From Caldifarciminota bacterium (GTDB lineage Bacteria > Hydrothermota > Tepidihabitantia > Tepidihabitantales > CAIPLT01), in contig CAIPLT010000071.1 in assembly GCA_903865935.1 (NCBI GenBank), forward strand, positions 1 to 64,000: 64,000 nucleotides of DNA, written 5' to 3'. The position numbers and the translations under genes were made by a program. The notes beneath the pieces were generated by a model that saw only the letters and a program-made list of their open reading frames with translations, was not told where the DNA came from and did no database searches. How positions within the stretch are numbered: the first letter of the stretch is position 1; each line of letters begins with the position of its first letter. Shown here one piece after another: positions 32,883-43,877 of the stretch.

Positions 32883-33589
32883 GAGCACCGCTTGAGTTCT
32901 GGATTCCATTCCCTGGGTTACCCAAAGACGATGCAGTTATTATCACAAATACTTTAATTGTGGTTGGCGTCATATTTATTTTGTCCCTGCTTGCCACGCG
33001 CAAGATGAGTTTGAAACCAAAGCGTTTGCAGTCAGTACTTGAAATGGTAGTTGATTGGCTGGTTGATATGCTCAATTCACTGATTGGCAAAGATGGTGTC
33101 CGATATTTTCCGATTGTTGTTTCATTATTCCTGTTTATTCTGATTTCTAATTTAATCGGCTTGATTCCCGGTTTTGTATCGCCGACTTCTAATCTTAATA
33201 CCAATCTGGCGCTGGCTTTAATCATCGTGCTATTTGTCACCCCGTTTGTTGGAATACAGAGTCTTGGTTTAAAAGGATATTTAAAACACAAAGGCGGTCC
33301 GATTGCGTTTCTGGCACCGTTTGTGTTCCTTTTCGAATCGATAGGCGAACTCGCTCGACCGGTCTCGCTGACCGTCCGTCTTTTTACTAATATCAAGAGC
33401 GGTGAAATTTTAATCATGACACTGATAATAGTCTTTTTAAGTATGCCCTATAATCCATTGATACCTATTTTGAGTATTATATCAATGGTGTTTGGGCTTT
33501 TCGTTTCATTTGTGCAGGCGTATGTCTTTGCCTTTTTAGCCGTTGTCTATTTTGCTGGGGCATCGGGCTGGGGAGAAAGCCATGCCTGA
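32870..33589 (+). CDS. atpB: ATP synthase F0 subunit a
   Basis: This 239-residue membrane protein forms the ion channel. The essential Arg is in ARPVSLTVRLFTNI at about residues 162-175, followed by the C-terminal helices around VQAYVFAFLAVVYFAG. Length and helix pattern are normal. It is followed by the c subunit with its own GGAGG site. Confidence 0.95.
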   Translation: MEGLRAPLEFWIPFPGLPKDDAVIITNTLIVVGVIFILSLLATRKMSLKPKRLQSVLEMVVDWLVDMLNSLIGKDGVRYFPIVVSLFLFILISNLIGLIPGFVSPTSNLNTNLALALIIVLFVTPFVGIQSLGLKGYLKHKGGPIAFLAPFVFLFESIGELARPVSLTVRLFTNIKSGEILIMTLIIVFLSMPYNPLIPILSIISMVFGLFVSFVQAYVFAFLAVVYFAGASGWGESHA

Positions 33590-33623
33590 AAAAATTACAA
33601 CTAAACTGAAACATGGAGGATAT

Positions 33624-33974
33624 ATGAAAAAAGCAATTTGGCTGAGCTTAATTTTAGTCTCAGCAGTATTTGCACAAGAAGCAGCAACTGGTGGCGCAAC
33701 AAAGCTTGCGCCGGGTGGAGCGACCTTTATTACCTGGCTTGGTATTGCTTCAATCGTCAGCATGGCGATTGTGGCAATCGGCGTCGCATTTGCCCAGAGC
33801 GCAGCTGCACAAAAAGCCCTGGACGGCGCAGCCCGTCAACCAGAAGTTGCCGGAAAACTTATGACTCAGATGCTAATCGCATTGGTCTTTATGGAGACTT
33901 TGGCAATTTACGCATTACTCGTTGTATTTTTGATGCTCTTTGTTAATCCGTTCACTAAATATTTTCTAATGTAA
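33624..33974 (+). CDS. atpE: ATP synthase F0 subunit c, Na+-type ligands
   Basis: This 116-residue subunit has a cleavable signal-like N terminus (about residues 1-17, ending VFA), as in some other bacteria such as Aquifex, then two helices. The polar loop RQPE is at 71-74, the ion-binding Glu is Glu91, and Gln58, Thr92 and Tyr96 occupy the positions of Gln32, Ser66 and Tyr70 in the Na+-binding c subunit of Ilyobacter tartaricus; the spacing from RQPE to each is identical. This suggests Na+ coupling rather than H+. GGAGGA precedes the ATG. Confidence 0.94.
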   Translation: MKKAIWLSLILVSAVFAQEAATGGATKLAPGGATFITWLGIASIVSMAIVAIGVAFAQSAAAQKALDGAARQPEVAGKLMTQMLIALVFMETLAIYALLVVFLMLFVNPFTKYFLM

Positions 33975-33983
33975 TAAAACGTT

Positions 33984-34481
33984 ATGCTCGAAATTCATCC
34001 TCAGCTGCTTTTATATCAAGGCGCGATATTTATCATCTTTGTCTTTTTGATGTGGAAGTTTGTATATAAAAACCTGGTTAAAATGGTTGAGGACCGTAGA
34101 AATAAAATCGAAAACACGATGCTGGAAGCCGACAAGAAAAAAAGCGAAGCCGAGGAGCTGAAGCTTGGATATGAAGCCAAGCTGACAGAAATTAATGTCA
34201 AAGCCGAGGATGTTCGTCGCCGGACCGAAGCAGAAGCATGGCAGAAACATAACGAGATTGTTGATACGGCACGGACTGAAGCGACTCAAATCATCGGGCG
34301 CAGCCGCCAGCAAAGCGCGGCAGAACGCGAACAAGCAATGCTTGCGGCCAAAGGAGAACTGCTTGATATTTCAATCGAACTTGCCAAAAAAGCGCTTGCT
34401 AAAGCAACTACTCCTCAAACCGAAGAAAAGCTGATTCAGGAACTGACCGAAGAACTGAAGAAAACCGAATGGAAAAAGTAA
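33984..34481 (+). CDS. atpF: ATP synthase F0 subunit b
   Basis: This 165-residue peripheral-stalk subunit has one N-terminal membrane helix (about 8-27) followed by a long charged helix with Ala/Glu/Lys heptads that dimerises and contacts delta. It starts 9 bases after atpE and overlaps atpH by 13 bases. Confidence 0.92.
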   Translation: MLEIHPQLLLYQGAIFIIFVFLMWKFVYKNLVKMVEDRRNKIENTMLEADKKKSEAEELKLGYEAKLTEINVKAEDVRRRTEAEAWQKHNEIVDTARTEATQIIGRSRQQSAAEREQAMLAAKGELLDISIELAKKALAKATTPQTEEKLIQELTEELKKTEWKK

Positions 34482-35020
34482 CCGCCTCCCGACAATACGC
34501 AAAAGCGCTTTTTGACTCATGTCAGGAACAGCATATAGTTGAAAGGGTCGAGGCCGACCTGAAAACGATGAATGACGAGCTAAAAACCAGAACCGAAATC
34601 CGCTCGATTCTGACGCATCCTGAAATACCAATTGAAGAAAAACGTAATGTACTAAAGGAATTGATGCCGGAGGGGCTATATTCCGAATCTGTCGCATTTT
34701 TATATCTTCTATTAGAACACCGCCTTTTAGATTTATTACCGGAGATAAATCAAATTTTTGCTCGTATGCGGTTAGAGGCATTTGGTATTTTAAAAGCAGT
34801 GGTTGAAACAACCAATTCTTTAACTTCTGCATCAAGAGAACAATTAATCACTGCCCTGACATTTGCGACCGGACGGGAAATCATACTCGAAGAAAAACTT
34901 AATTCAAACCTTATTGGCGGTGTACGGGTCCATGTCGGCGACCGTATTCTTGATGCAAGTATTGTTGGACGATTAAATCGATTAAAAGAAAAAATATTAA
35001 CTAGCGAAATAAAGAAATGA
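34469..35020 (+). CDS. atpH: ATP synthase F1 subunit delta
   Basis: This 183-residue protein matches the delta/OSCP family: N-terminal [13 protein letters not shown] helix bundle and C-terminal [30 protein letters not shown] motif. It caps the alpha3beta3 head and binds the b dimer. Confidence 0.93.
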   Translation: MEKVTASRQYAKALFDSCQEQHIVERVEADLKTMNDELKTRTEIRSILTHPEIPIEEKRNVLKELMPEGLYSESVAFLYLLLEHRLLDLLPEINQIFARMRLEAFGILKAVVETTNSLTSASREQLITALTFATGREIILEEKLNSNLIGGVRVHVGDRILDASIVGRLNRLKEKILTSEIKK

Positions 35021-35030
35021 AAGGAGCTCA

Positions 35031-36590
35031 GTGCAGCCAAGTGAATTAGCCAGTGTCTTAAAAAAAGAGATTGAACGCTACCAATCCAAGATTGAGATGA
35101 TTGAGACCGGCACCATAATCCAGGTGGGCGATGGCATTGCGCAGGTTTATGGTTTGCGCGGGGCAATGCTCTCAGAGATGATTGCATTTCCCAATAATGT
35201 GATGGGTATTGTTTTGAACTTAGAAGAAGACACAGTCGGTATTGTTCTGTTGGGTGATGACCGGCTGGTTAAAGAAGGCGACCAGGTAAAAACAACCGGC
35301 AAGATTTTATCAACTCCGGTTGGTGACGCCTTGCTCGGTCGGGTCGTAAATTCTTTAGGTGAGCCAATAGATGACCTTGGTCCAATTGAAACAAAGACGA
35401 GTCGGCCGATTGAAGCCCGTGCTCCGGATGTTATCTATCGCCAGCCAGTAAAAGAACCGGTCCAAACCGGCATCAAGGCGATTGATGCGATGATTCCGAT
35501 TGGCCGCGGTCAGCGTGAGCTGATTCTCTCAGACCGCGGGATTGGCAAGACATCAATCATTTTAGATACGATTATTAACCAGCGCAACGGTGATTTAATC
35601 TGTATCTACTGTGCAATCGGTCAAAAAGCATCAACCGTTGCACGCTTTGTTGAGACGCTAAAAGAAAATGATGCGATGAAGCATACGATTGTTGTTTTGG
35701 CTACCGCATCGGATGCCGCCTCTTTACAATACATTGCACCCTTTGCCGCATGCGCAATGGGCGAGGAATTTCGGGATAAAGGCAGGCACGCAATTGTTTT
35801 CTATGACGATTTAACCAAACAGGCATGGGCTTATCGTCAGCTTGCGCTACTATTACGGCGTCCTCCCGGTCGCGAAGCATATCCGGGAGACATATTTTAT
35901 CTGCACTCGCGGTTACTTGAGCGCGCGGCAAAGCTTTCTGATGAAAAAGGTGGTGGTTCTCTTACTGCAATACCAGTGGTTGAGACCCAGGCGGGTGATA
36001 TCGCATCGTATATCCCGGCGAATGTTATATCGATTACTGACGGACAGATTTATCTCGAAGCATCTTTATTTAATGCCGGGGTCAGACCGGCAATCAATGT
36101 TGGATTTTCAGTGTCGCGAGTCGGCGGTAATGCACAGACAAAAGCCATGAAAAAAGTCGCAGGACGACTGCGTATTGATCTGGCACAATATCGCGAATTG
36201 GAAAGTTTTATTCAATTTGGCGCGGAACTAGATAAAGCTTCCCAGATGCAAATCACGCGGGGTCGTCGGTTAGTTGAAATTCTGAAACAGAACCGTTTTC
36301 TGCCAATGCCCCTGGCAGATATGGTAATTATCATTAATGCCGGCATCGAAGGGATTTTAGATAACCTGCTAATCGACAAAATCGGACTCTTTGAAAATGA
36401 CCTGTTAACATATATGCGCGAATCCCGTCCTGAAATCGGCAAACGGATTAATACTACAAAAGAACTTGGCGACAATGCAAAAAAAGAATTGACCGAGGCG
36501 GCAATACAATTCAAAGAAGACTGGATAAAGCGGCAGATTGCTTTAGGAAACGCATGTACTGTATCAACTCAGACAGGCGGAGTTAAATAA
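35031..36590 (+). CDS. atpA: ATP synthase F1 subunit alpha
   Basis: This 519-residue subunit has the degenerate P-loop DRGIGKTS (about 169-176), the DSL-equivalent region around [14 protein letters not shown] and the C-terminal helical domain. It begins with GTG at 35031, supported by AAAGGAG. It ends in TAATG shared with atpG. Confidence 0.96.
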   Translation: MQPSELASVLKKEIERYQSKIEMIETGTIIQVGDGIAQVYGLRGAMLSEMIAFPNNVMGIVLNLEEDTVGIVLLGDDRLVKEGDQVKTTGKILSTPVGDALLGRVVNSLGEPIDDLGPIETKTSRPIEARAPDVIYRQPVKEPVQTGIKAIDAMIPIGRGQRELILSDRGIGKTSIILDTIINQRNGDLICIYCAIGQKASTVARFVETLKENDAMKHTIVVLATASDAASLQYIAPFAACAMGEEFRDKGRHAIVFYDDLTKQAWAYRQLALLLRRPPGREAYPGDIFYLHSRLLERAAKLSDEKGGGSLTAIPVVETQAGDIASYIPANVISITDGQIYLEASLFNAGVRPAINVGFSVSRVGGNAQTKAMKKVAGRLRIDLAQYRELESFIQFGAELDKASQMQITRGRRLVEILKQNRFLPMPLADMVIIINAGIEGILDNLLIDKIGLFENDLLTYMRESRPEIGKRINTTKELGDNAKKELTEAAIQFKEDWIKRQIALGNACTVSTQTGGVK

Positions 36591-37501
36591 TGATGACAGT
36601 GCGCAATATCCGACGCCGAATCCGGACCGTCGAAAATATAAGCAAAATCACGCAGGCAATGAAAACGGTCGCGGCAATCCGCCTGATGAAAGTTCAAAAC
36701 CAGGTGTTAAAACAGAAACCATATGCCCTAAAAATCCGTGAAATCGTCAGCGACCTAGTCGCACGAACACCGTCTTTGACGCACCCGATGCTTGGCCAGG
36801 GAAACAAAATAGGACAAGAAGATGTGCAATTTGGTAAAGACAAAAAAGAAAGCAGACGTATTATAACCGCCTTAGTGCTCGGTTCTGACCGCGGGTTGGC
36901 CGGACCATTCAATTACAATTTAATTTCCGAAACACAAAAATTTATTGAATTAAACAGAGAAAATGAAGTTCGATTAGTTGTTGTTGGTAAGAAATTACGC
37001 GATTCACTCCGTGCCCGGAAATGCCCGATTTCTTCCGAGTTAATCGGTTTTTACTCACAAATGACTTTTGACAAAGTGCAGAAACTTGCCCACGGGTTTC
37101 TAAATGAATATATGAACGGTACAATTGATGAGCTGGTTGCAATCTATACCGAGTTTCGTACGACTGCCCGTCAAAAAGTTACCGCCGAACAGATTTTACC
37201 GATTGGCTTGACTGCAATCTCAAAAAAAGAACTGTTTCCGTCTTATATTTATGAGCCCGATTCATTTGCCGTGCTTGACCAAATTCTACCGATGTATTAT
37301 GATCGTGAAGTCTGGCGGATTTTTCTTGAGTCCACTGCATCCGAACACATGGCGCGGATGATTGCAATGGATATGGCGACGATTAACGGTATAAATATGA
37401 TTCGGCGCCTGACATTTATTTATAACAAAGCACGGCAGGAATCGATTACCCGAGAACTGTCCGAGATTTCAACTGCTGCCGAGGCATTTAGAGTCAGGTG
37501 A
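36590..37501 (+). CDS. atpG: ATP synthase F1 subunit gamma
   Basis: This 303-residue central-stalk subunit has the conserved termini: N-terminal RNIRRRIRTVENISKITQAMK and C-terminal EHMARMIAMDMAT ... IYNKARQESITRELSEI. It is about 15 residues longer than the E. coli protein, with an insert around residues 60-85. The ATG at 36590 overlaps the atpA stop; a second ATG follows directly. Confidence 0.95.
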   Translation: MMTVRNIRRRIRTVENISKITQAMKTVAAIRLMKVQNQVLKQKPYALKIREIVSDLVARTPSLTHPMLGQGNKIGQEDVQFGKDKKESRRIITALVLGSDRGLAGPFNYNLISETQKFIELNRENEVRLVVVGKKLRDSLRARKCPISSELIGFYSQMTFDKVQKLAHGFLNEYMNGTIDELVAIYTEFRTTARQKVTAEQILPIGLTAISKKELFPSYIYEPDSFAVLDQILPMYYDREVWRIFLESTASEHMARMIAMDMATINGINMIRRLTFIYNKARQESITRELSEISTAAEAFRVR

Positions 37502-37518
37502 TAAGATAAGGAGTTTAA

Positions 37519-38948
<1,430 letters not shown>

Positions 38949-38949
<1 letters not shown>

Positions 38950-39212
38950 TGGAACACAGCTTTCATTTTGAGTTGCTGACACCGGAAGAAGTGTTATTCA
39001 GAGAGTCGGTTCAGGAAATTATTGCACCGGGACGCGAAGGCTATTTTGGCATTGAGGCAGGACACCTCTATTTTTCTACGACCCTAAAAAAAGGTGTTCT
39101 TACTATAAAACAAAAGTCTCAGACTAAACAGTACTTATTAAGCAAGGGGATTATTCAGGTAACACCGCAAAAAGTTGTAGTGTGTGCAGAAAGTGCTGTT
39201 CTGCAAGAATAA
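38949..39212 (+). CDS. atpC: ATP synthase F1 subunit epsilon, short form
   Basis: This subunit has 87 residues and contains only the N-terminal beta-sandwich (FELLTPEEVLFRESVQEIIAPGREG ... IQVTPQKVVVCAESA). The C-terminal two-helix domain that inhibits ATP hydrolysis in longer epsilons is absent. It ends the operon. The next 270 bases contain structured hairpins but no gene. Confidence 0.9.
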
Positions 39213-39289
39213 AACAATCGATACAAAAGAACTTTTTAATGTAATCTTTGTAATATCTTAAGCTATCTTAATACCACATATAAAAAAGT

Positions 39290-39364
39290 AACGGAAGGAA
39301 CAGTGCGACGACCTAATTTCAGTATATTGAAGTGGTCGTATAGTTCCGACCGTAGCCTTCCGTT
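39290..39364 (+). other. Long imperfect hairpin downstream of the atp operon
   Basis: AACGGAAGG (39290-39298) pairs with CCTTCCGTT (39356-39364); inside it ACGACC pairs with GGTCGT, and TTCA with TGAA in the terminal part. The result is a 75-base branched or bulged hairpin between atpC and the convergent tonB terminator. It could be an mRNA 3' end, a processing site or a small RNA; no U-tract follows directly. Confidence 0.5.
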
Positions 39365-39442
39365 CTTTGTATATTAGACTATAAGTATTCTTAAAGGGTG
39401 CAAAAATATAAATACGGCTGAATATCACGGACAAGTCAATAA

Positions 39443-39467
39443 AAAAGGGGGCAATTTGCCCCCTTTT
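39443..39467 (-). terminator. Bidirectional intrinsic terminator
   Basis: AAAAGGGGGCAA (39443-39454) and TTGCCCCCTTTT (39456-39467) form a G/C-rich stem with T runs on both strands. It ends the convergent tonB operon (-), 15 bases after its stop codon, and can also stop readthrough from atpC. Confidence 0.9.
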
Positions 39468-39481
39468 CATATTTATATAAA

Positions 39482-40228
39482 TTATTTATTGGTTAGTTGG
39501 AATGTGATTGTTTGTCCAATCCAAACTCTAACTGGTTTGTGGTGTTGTTCAGCAGGAGAGAATTTAGCTCTTTCCATATAATCAACCGCTGCCGAATCAA
39601 GGATTGGGAATCCGGAACTCTTTACAATAGCAATTCTCATGATCGCACCGTCAAGGTCTAATAATGCTTTAATGAATACGGTTCCTTCATAAGAGAAACT
39701 TCTTGCTGCTTCTGGATAGACGAGCGGTGGTTTGTATAAGAATTTAGGTTCCACTTCATGTGGAACATAAGCATTGATTGCCGGGATTGTTGTATCAACT
39801 ACGACATTGCCATCGCCGGTGCCGGGACCGATGGTTGTAATCCCGGAAATCGACGCCTGGTCAGGCGATGTCTCTTGTTGTGCCAAAGCATCTGGTACAG
39901 GCTTGGGAACACCAACACTTGGTGCGGATGCCCTGGCAGCGCTTGTAGTCGGAGTTACCGCATCAGCACCCTGTATCGAAGGGGGTGGCCCCAATTGTGC
40001 GTAGGAAACGACTACTACCTTTTTGCCAAAATTTTGTCCTAACAATTTTAGCTTACGCTGGTACTGCCATTGACTGTATTTTACATAGCCAAATGTTGCA
40101 AATATGATGAAGAAGATAAATGCATTAGTTATATAGAAAGCCGTGCGCGTGTATCGAATATTGAAATTAAGTAGCGGACTTCGCTTGCCGATTGACGGGA
40201 AACATACTTGACTTTGTGTATTCTGCAT
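39482..40228 (-). CDS. TonB-like energy transducer
   Basis: This protein of 248 residues has a single N-terminal membrane anchor (about residues 32-50), a linker rich in Pro, Ala, Thr and Ser, and a C-terminal TonB domain (about 165-248: PPLVYPEAARSFSYEGTVFIKALLD ... AAVDYMERAKFSPAEQ). It should couple the ExbB/ExbD proton channel to outer-membrane transport. The ATG at 40228 is chosen because the GGAGG inside the exbD end has correct spacing to it; an ATG three codons earlier lies on top of that site. Confidence 0.88.
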   Translation of the reverse strand: MQNTQSQVCFPSIGKRSPLLNFNIRYTRTAFYITNAFIFFIIFATFGYVKYSQWQYQRKLKLLGQNFGKKVVVVSYAQLGPPPSIQGADAVTPTTSAARASAPSVGVPKPVPDALAQQETSPDQASISGITTIGPGTGDGNVVVDTTIPAINAYVPHEVEPKFLYKPPLVYPEAARSFSYEGTVFIKALLDLDGAIMRIAIVKSSGFPILDSAAVDYMERAKFSPAEQHHKPVRVWIGQTITFQLTNK

Positions 40229-40233
40229 ATTTA

Positions 40234-40815
40234 TCATCCTCCTCCCGGTTTGGTCATAGCGGATTTTTCTTCATGCGGTATAATACTGAATCTGACTATG
40301 CCCGAGGCCTGGACCTCATCAATCACTTTCACCATATGCTGATATAAAGATTTTTGGTTGACATCGACCAGCACAACCAATTTCGAAACCTTTCGTTTAA
40401 GAAATTTTTCGAACTTATCAAGACTGTCTAATGACTTGCGAGCCCGCAGTTGTTCAAATTGAGCCAGAAATTCAGGTCCGCCCGGTTGCTTTTCAATATT
40501 TTTTCTTTCTTCAACTCTGAGATACGATTCAATTGAGTCAATCGAAATCGGACTCGGTTTCTCGTCGGATAATTGCTTGGTTGTTAGACCCAAAGAATCA
40601 ATAAAGATTGTGATGACATTTGATTGTGCAGTTAATACCGTGCCCTTGGGAGGCAGGGATACTTCAATCGCCTGCGGCTCACGGAACACGGTTGTGGTCA
40701 TAAAGAAGATAACGAGCAGGAAGGCAATATCAACCATTGGCGTCAGGTCATTCCCCAATCGGACTCTGCGCTTTTTACCTTTTTCTCTTGGCGCACCAAC
40801 ATCTCCGCCTGCCAT
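40234..40815 (-). CDS. ExbD/TolR-like proton-channel subunit 2
   Basis: This protein of 193 residues has the ExbD layout: basic N terminus, membrane helix with the proton-carrying Asp in LTPMVDIAFLLVIFFM (about residues 25-40), and a periplasmic domain with an insert of about 40 residues (YLRVEERKNIEKQPGGPEF...). The ATG at 40815 is supported by GGGAGG; an ATG 13 codons earlier overlaps the preceding gene. Confidence 0.9.
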   Translation of the reverse strand: MAGGDVGAPREKGKKRRVRLGNDLTPMVDIAFLLVIFFMTTTVFREPQAIEVSLPPKGTVLTAQSNVITIFIDSLGLTTKQLSDEKPSPISIDSIESYLRVEERKNIEKQPGGPEFLAQFEQLRARKSLDSLDKFEKFLKRKVSKLVVLVDVNQKSLYQHMVKVIDEVQASGIVRFSIIPHEEKSAMTKPGGG

Positions 40816-40816
40816 A

Positions 40817-41494
40817 TTATCCTCCCTTCCTGACAAAAATTGAAGTGCCGACATTCTCGAACATTGTCATCATGCTAAATCGTAACATGTTTACCGCGGG
40901 GTCCTGAAGCATCGCCATTAACCGAAGAATCGTGCCGGATTCAACTTCTTTGTCCGCTTTGATGATCATTCGTAAGCGAGGATTTCGGGTTCGTTCCTGA
41001 ATTATTACATATGATAAATTATCAAAACTAATCGGTTGTGATGCATCACGGCCTAAATTCCACCAGAACATCAGGCTGTCCGCGCGAGCACGAAGCTGTT
41101 CTGGTTTCATACTTGCTGCTTCGCTTAATGCTTGTTGAACCCGGTCGGGCTGTTTCATCTCGCTGGCTGCCCGGTCAATCGCAAGGTTACGCTTTAAGCC
41201 CATTCTGCCTTGTTCGGTCGACATTTGATACCGGGCGATGTTAGAAAGAAAAACTGCCGGATTGATACTGTCAGCAAGACCAGCCACACGCTCTGGTGGG
41301 ATGATTGATAAAATCATCACGTCTGATTCTGGTACTTTGAATGGCGAGCGTGACATTGGTAAATTTACCTGCACTGTTTCCGGCGGTCGAGCGTGATATG
41401 TGCTCATAAAGAAAATAACCAGAAGAAACCCGATATCAACCATCGGAGTCATATCGATTCCAATCCGAGACCGTAGTCTTTTACGTACCGCCAT
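40817..41494 (-). CDS. ExbD/TolR-like proton-channel subunit 1
   Basis: This 225-residue paralogue of the next gene starts with a basic segment and a helix MTPMVDIGFLLVIFFM with the conserved Asp. Its periplasmic part is longer and contains about 60 extra residues, mostly helical and Ala/Glu/Arg-rich, compared with E. coli ExbD. Two unequal ExbD proteins next to one ExbB suggests a hetero-dimer in the channel. Confidence 0.9.
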   Translation of the reverse strand: MAVRKRLRSRIGIDMTPMVDIGFLLVIFFMSTYHARPPETVQVNLPMSRSPFKVPESDVMILSIIPPERVAGLADSINPAVFLSNIARYQMSTEQGRMGLKRNLAIDRAASEMKQPDRVQQALSEAASMKPEQLRARADSLMFWWNLGRDASQPISFDNLSYVIIQERTRNPRLRMIIKADKEVESGTILRLMAMLQDPAVNMLRFSMMTMFENVGTSIFVRKGG

Positions 41495-41520
41495 AATTTC
41501 TCCTTTACTCTATTTAGTTA

Positions 41521-42345
41521 TTAACACCTTTCTAAAACGTCGAGTGTATCATAAACCGCTTCGTTGATTTCATAGCTGAAACGGTCAACGCGGTTGACAA
41601 AGAAGTTATAGCCAACAATACCAAGAATCGCATTAGATAGGCCACCGGCCGTATTAAACAGTGCTTCGGAAATACCTCGGGCAAGCTGAATTGCATCGGG
41701 AGCGCCAGTATGCGCCATTGCTTGGAACGCGCGAATCATACCAATCGTGGTTCCCAATAGACCAATCATGGTCGCGATTGATGCGATTGTCGTTAATGCT
41801 ATCAGATTACGCTCTAAAAGCGGTGTTTCGCGGGATGTTGCTTCTTCAAAAGTCCTGCGAATATCAGAGGGACTACGGGTGATTTTGACACTGGGACCGG
41901 AACCGGTTACAACCTGTTCCAAACCGCCCTTTAAGACGGTTGCCATTGTACCACCCTGTGCGTCACAATCAGCCACCGCTTTATCAAAATTCTTATCGCT
42001 CAAGTCTTTCATATATGTCCGCATGAATTCATTCACTGGTGCTTTACCCTGTGCGCGATTAAGAGTTAAATATCGCTCAATCAAATAAGTGACCAGCAAT
42101 ATGAATATAAAGATTAATACGGCGACCAAGGGACCGCTGGCACGGACAAAATCGGGCAGGGTTTGGAAGATGATAAATGTTATGATTAGACCACAGACAT
42201 ACAGAAGAATCGATAATACTCCCATCTTCTTGGCCTTAGTCATTGCGATTCCCAAACCGATTGCAAATGCGGCGGGAATTACTAGCGATATGATTAATTT
42301 TACCGCTGTTCCTGCATTGTGTAATGCATTAAAAAATCCGGACAT
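41521..42345 (-). CDS. ExbB/TolQ/MotA-family proton-channel protein
   Basis: This 274-residue protein has three groups of membrane helices and the MotA/TolQ/ExbB core in its C-terminal half: LIALTTIASIATMIGLLGTTIGMIRAFQ and GISEALFNTAGGLSNAILGIVGYNFF. An AAGGAGG site precedes the ATG. It would form the pentameric channel around the ExbD helices. Confidence 0.92.
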   Translation of the reverse strand: MSGFFNALHNAGTAVKLIISLVIPAAFAIGLGIAMTKAKKMGVLSILLYVCGLIITFIIFQTLPDFVRASGPLVAVLIFIFILLVTYLIERYLTLNRAQGKAPVNEFMRTYMKDLSDKNFDKAVADCDAQGGTMATVLKGGLEQVVTGSGPSVKITRSPSDIRRTFEEATSRETPLLERNLIALTTIASIATMIGLLGTTIGMIRAFQAMAHTGAPDAIQLARGISEALFNTAGGLSNAILGIVGYNFFVNRVDRFSYEINEAVYDTLDVLERC

Positions 42346-42458
42346 TTTTGTCCTCCTTTCGGACTTGGATCATCCCGTTAGTTATTTTCGATTTAATTGT
42401 TTTGCCCATTTTTACAATCCTTTTATCTAACGGCATCAACATTTCAAAGAACTTTTCC

Positions 42459-43877
42459 TCAGGGGTTAAATTGTTCATCCTGCTGTTCTTCTTCCTGATA
42501 ATTAAACTGAGGCACTACCTGTGCAGGCGTCGCGGTAAGTTTTGCCAAACCGTCTTTCGCCTCTTTGTTCTTTGGATCCAGTTTTAGCACTGTGTTGAAT
42601 TCAGTTCTTGCTTGTTTTGTTTTATTTTGAAAGGCATAAAGTTGGGCTAACGTTAAATGCCATTGGGTATAATCCGGCTTCATCATTATGCCTTTTTCCA
42701 AATCTTTAATGGCTTCATCATACTTTTTGATTTGTATGTATGCAAAAGCTCGGTTTACATAAGCTCCAGCCGCCATTGTATCAAGCCGGATTTTAATCGA
42801 ATACATTTCTGCGGCCGAATCATATTTTGCCGCCTTATAATAAGCGGTACCAAAATCAAATGCGTAGTTTTCAATTGAGAACGAATCAAGTGCTCGGGCG
42901 TGATTAAACGCACCTACCGCATACTGTGCGGAATCGTCCGATTGTAAATACGCTTTACCCAGATCAATCCAGCCGTTAACATCGTCGGGCGAGCGGGCAA
43001 CCGCTTGCTTCAATGCCTCTTTTGCCAGCGCCGGTTTTCGTGCTCTTAGGTATAAATACCCTAAGAATCGCATCGAACCAGGACTGGTATCACCAGCCGT
43101 AATTGCTTTGTTGGTATAAACAATCGCACTGTCAAAACCTTTAAACTGCGTATAAATTTCCGATACCGCCTTGTACCCTTCCGGGTCTTTGGGCATTAAC
43201 TCGGTATATTTTGTAAGCTCGGCAAGGCTTTTCTTGAATTGTCCCATCTCACTGTAAAGCCGACCTAAGAATAAGTAAGTCGGGGCATAATCAGGAGCAA
43301 TCTTCTTTGCTTTCTCAAATAACTTTTCCGCATCCTGTGATTTTCCTTTATGCCGGGCAAGGTTGCCATGCCCGACAATACTTGGGGCAAACATCGAATC
43401 ATATTTTAAGGCAGTTGTGTATTCTTGTTCAGCCAAATCAAAGGTGCGATTCTGTAAATATATATCGCCAAGTTTTGAGTGCAGCACCGGACTTTTCGGC
43501 GACAGTTTTATTGCCTGATAAAACTCTAAGAGCGCATTCTGCTTGTCGTCCGTTGCCTGATAAACATCGCCCATTGCGACGTGGGTTTTAACAGGGTCAA
43601 AGTTGAACTTTAAAGCATTTTTAAGATACTTGGTTGCTTTTTCAAAGTCGCCTTTTTTATAGTAAGCAATACCAAGATAATAATTGGCTCCCGGATTTTT
43701 TGACTTTAATTTTATTGCCTGCTCAAATATTGCAATTGATTGGTCAATGCTGCCTGCATCCATCAATGTAATACCGTTTCTGATAAGTGAGTCAATTGGT
43801 ATTGGTGGTGCCGCCAAGATAATATTGCTGACCGCAAGAAATAAAATAATAAAAACTATCGATTTGAAATTTTTCAC
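42459..43877 (-). CDS. Secreted or periplasmic TPR-repeat protein
   Basis: This 472-residue protein has a signal peptide (about residues 1-23, ending ILAAPP) and about 11 tetratricopeptide repeats (for example PGANYYLGIAYYKKGDFEKATKYLKNAL), ending in an acidic Gln-rich tail (YQEEEQQDEQF). It starts with GTG at 43877, supported by AAGGAG. Its place between PstS-like and ExbB genes suggests a periplasmic scaffold for the TonB system, an inference from order only. Confidence 0.88.
   Translation of the reverse strand: MKNFKSIVFIILFLAVSNIILAAPPIPIDSLIRNGITLMDAGSIDQSIAIFEQAIKLKSKNPGANYYLGIAYYKKGDFEKATKYLKNALKFNFDPVKTHVAMGDVYQATDDKQNALLEFYQAIKLSPKSPVLHSKLGDIYLQNRTFDLAEQEYTTALKYDSMFAPSIVGHGNLARHKGKSQDAEKLFEKAKKIAPDYAPTYLFLGRLYSEMGQFKKSLAELTKYTELMPKDPEGYKAVSEIYTQFKGFDSAIVYTNKAITAGDTSPGSMRFLGYLYLRARKPALAKEALKQAVARSPDDVNGWIDLGKAYLQSDDSAQYAVGAFNHARALDSFSIENYAFDFGTAYYKAAKYDSAAEMYSIKIRLDTMAAGAYVNRAFAYIQIKKYDEAIKDLEKGIMMKPDYTQWHLTLAQLYAFQNKTKQARTEFNTVLKLDPKNKEAKDGLAKLTATPAQVVPQFNYQEEEQQDEQFNP

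Noticed and set aside
33638-33946. Alternative-frame ORFs inside atpE
   Set aside because: They overlap the clearly conserved c subunit and are Cys/Arg-rich shadows of it.
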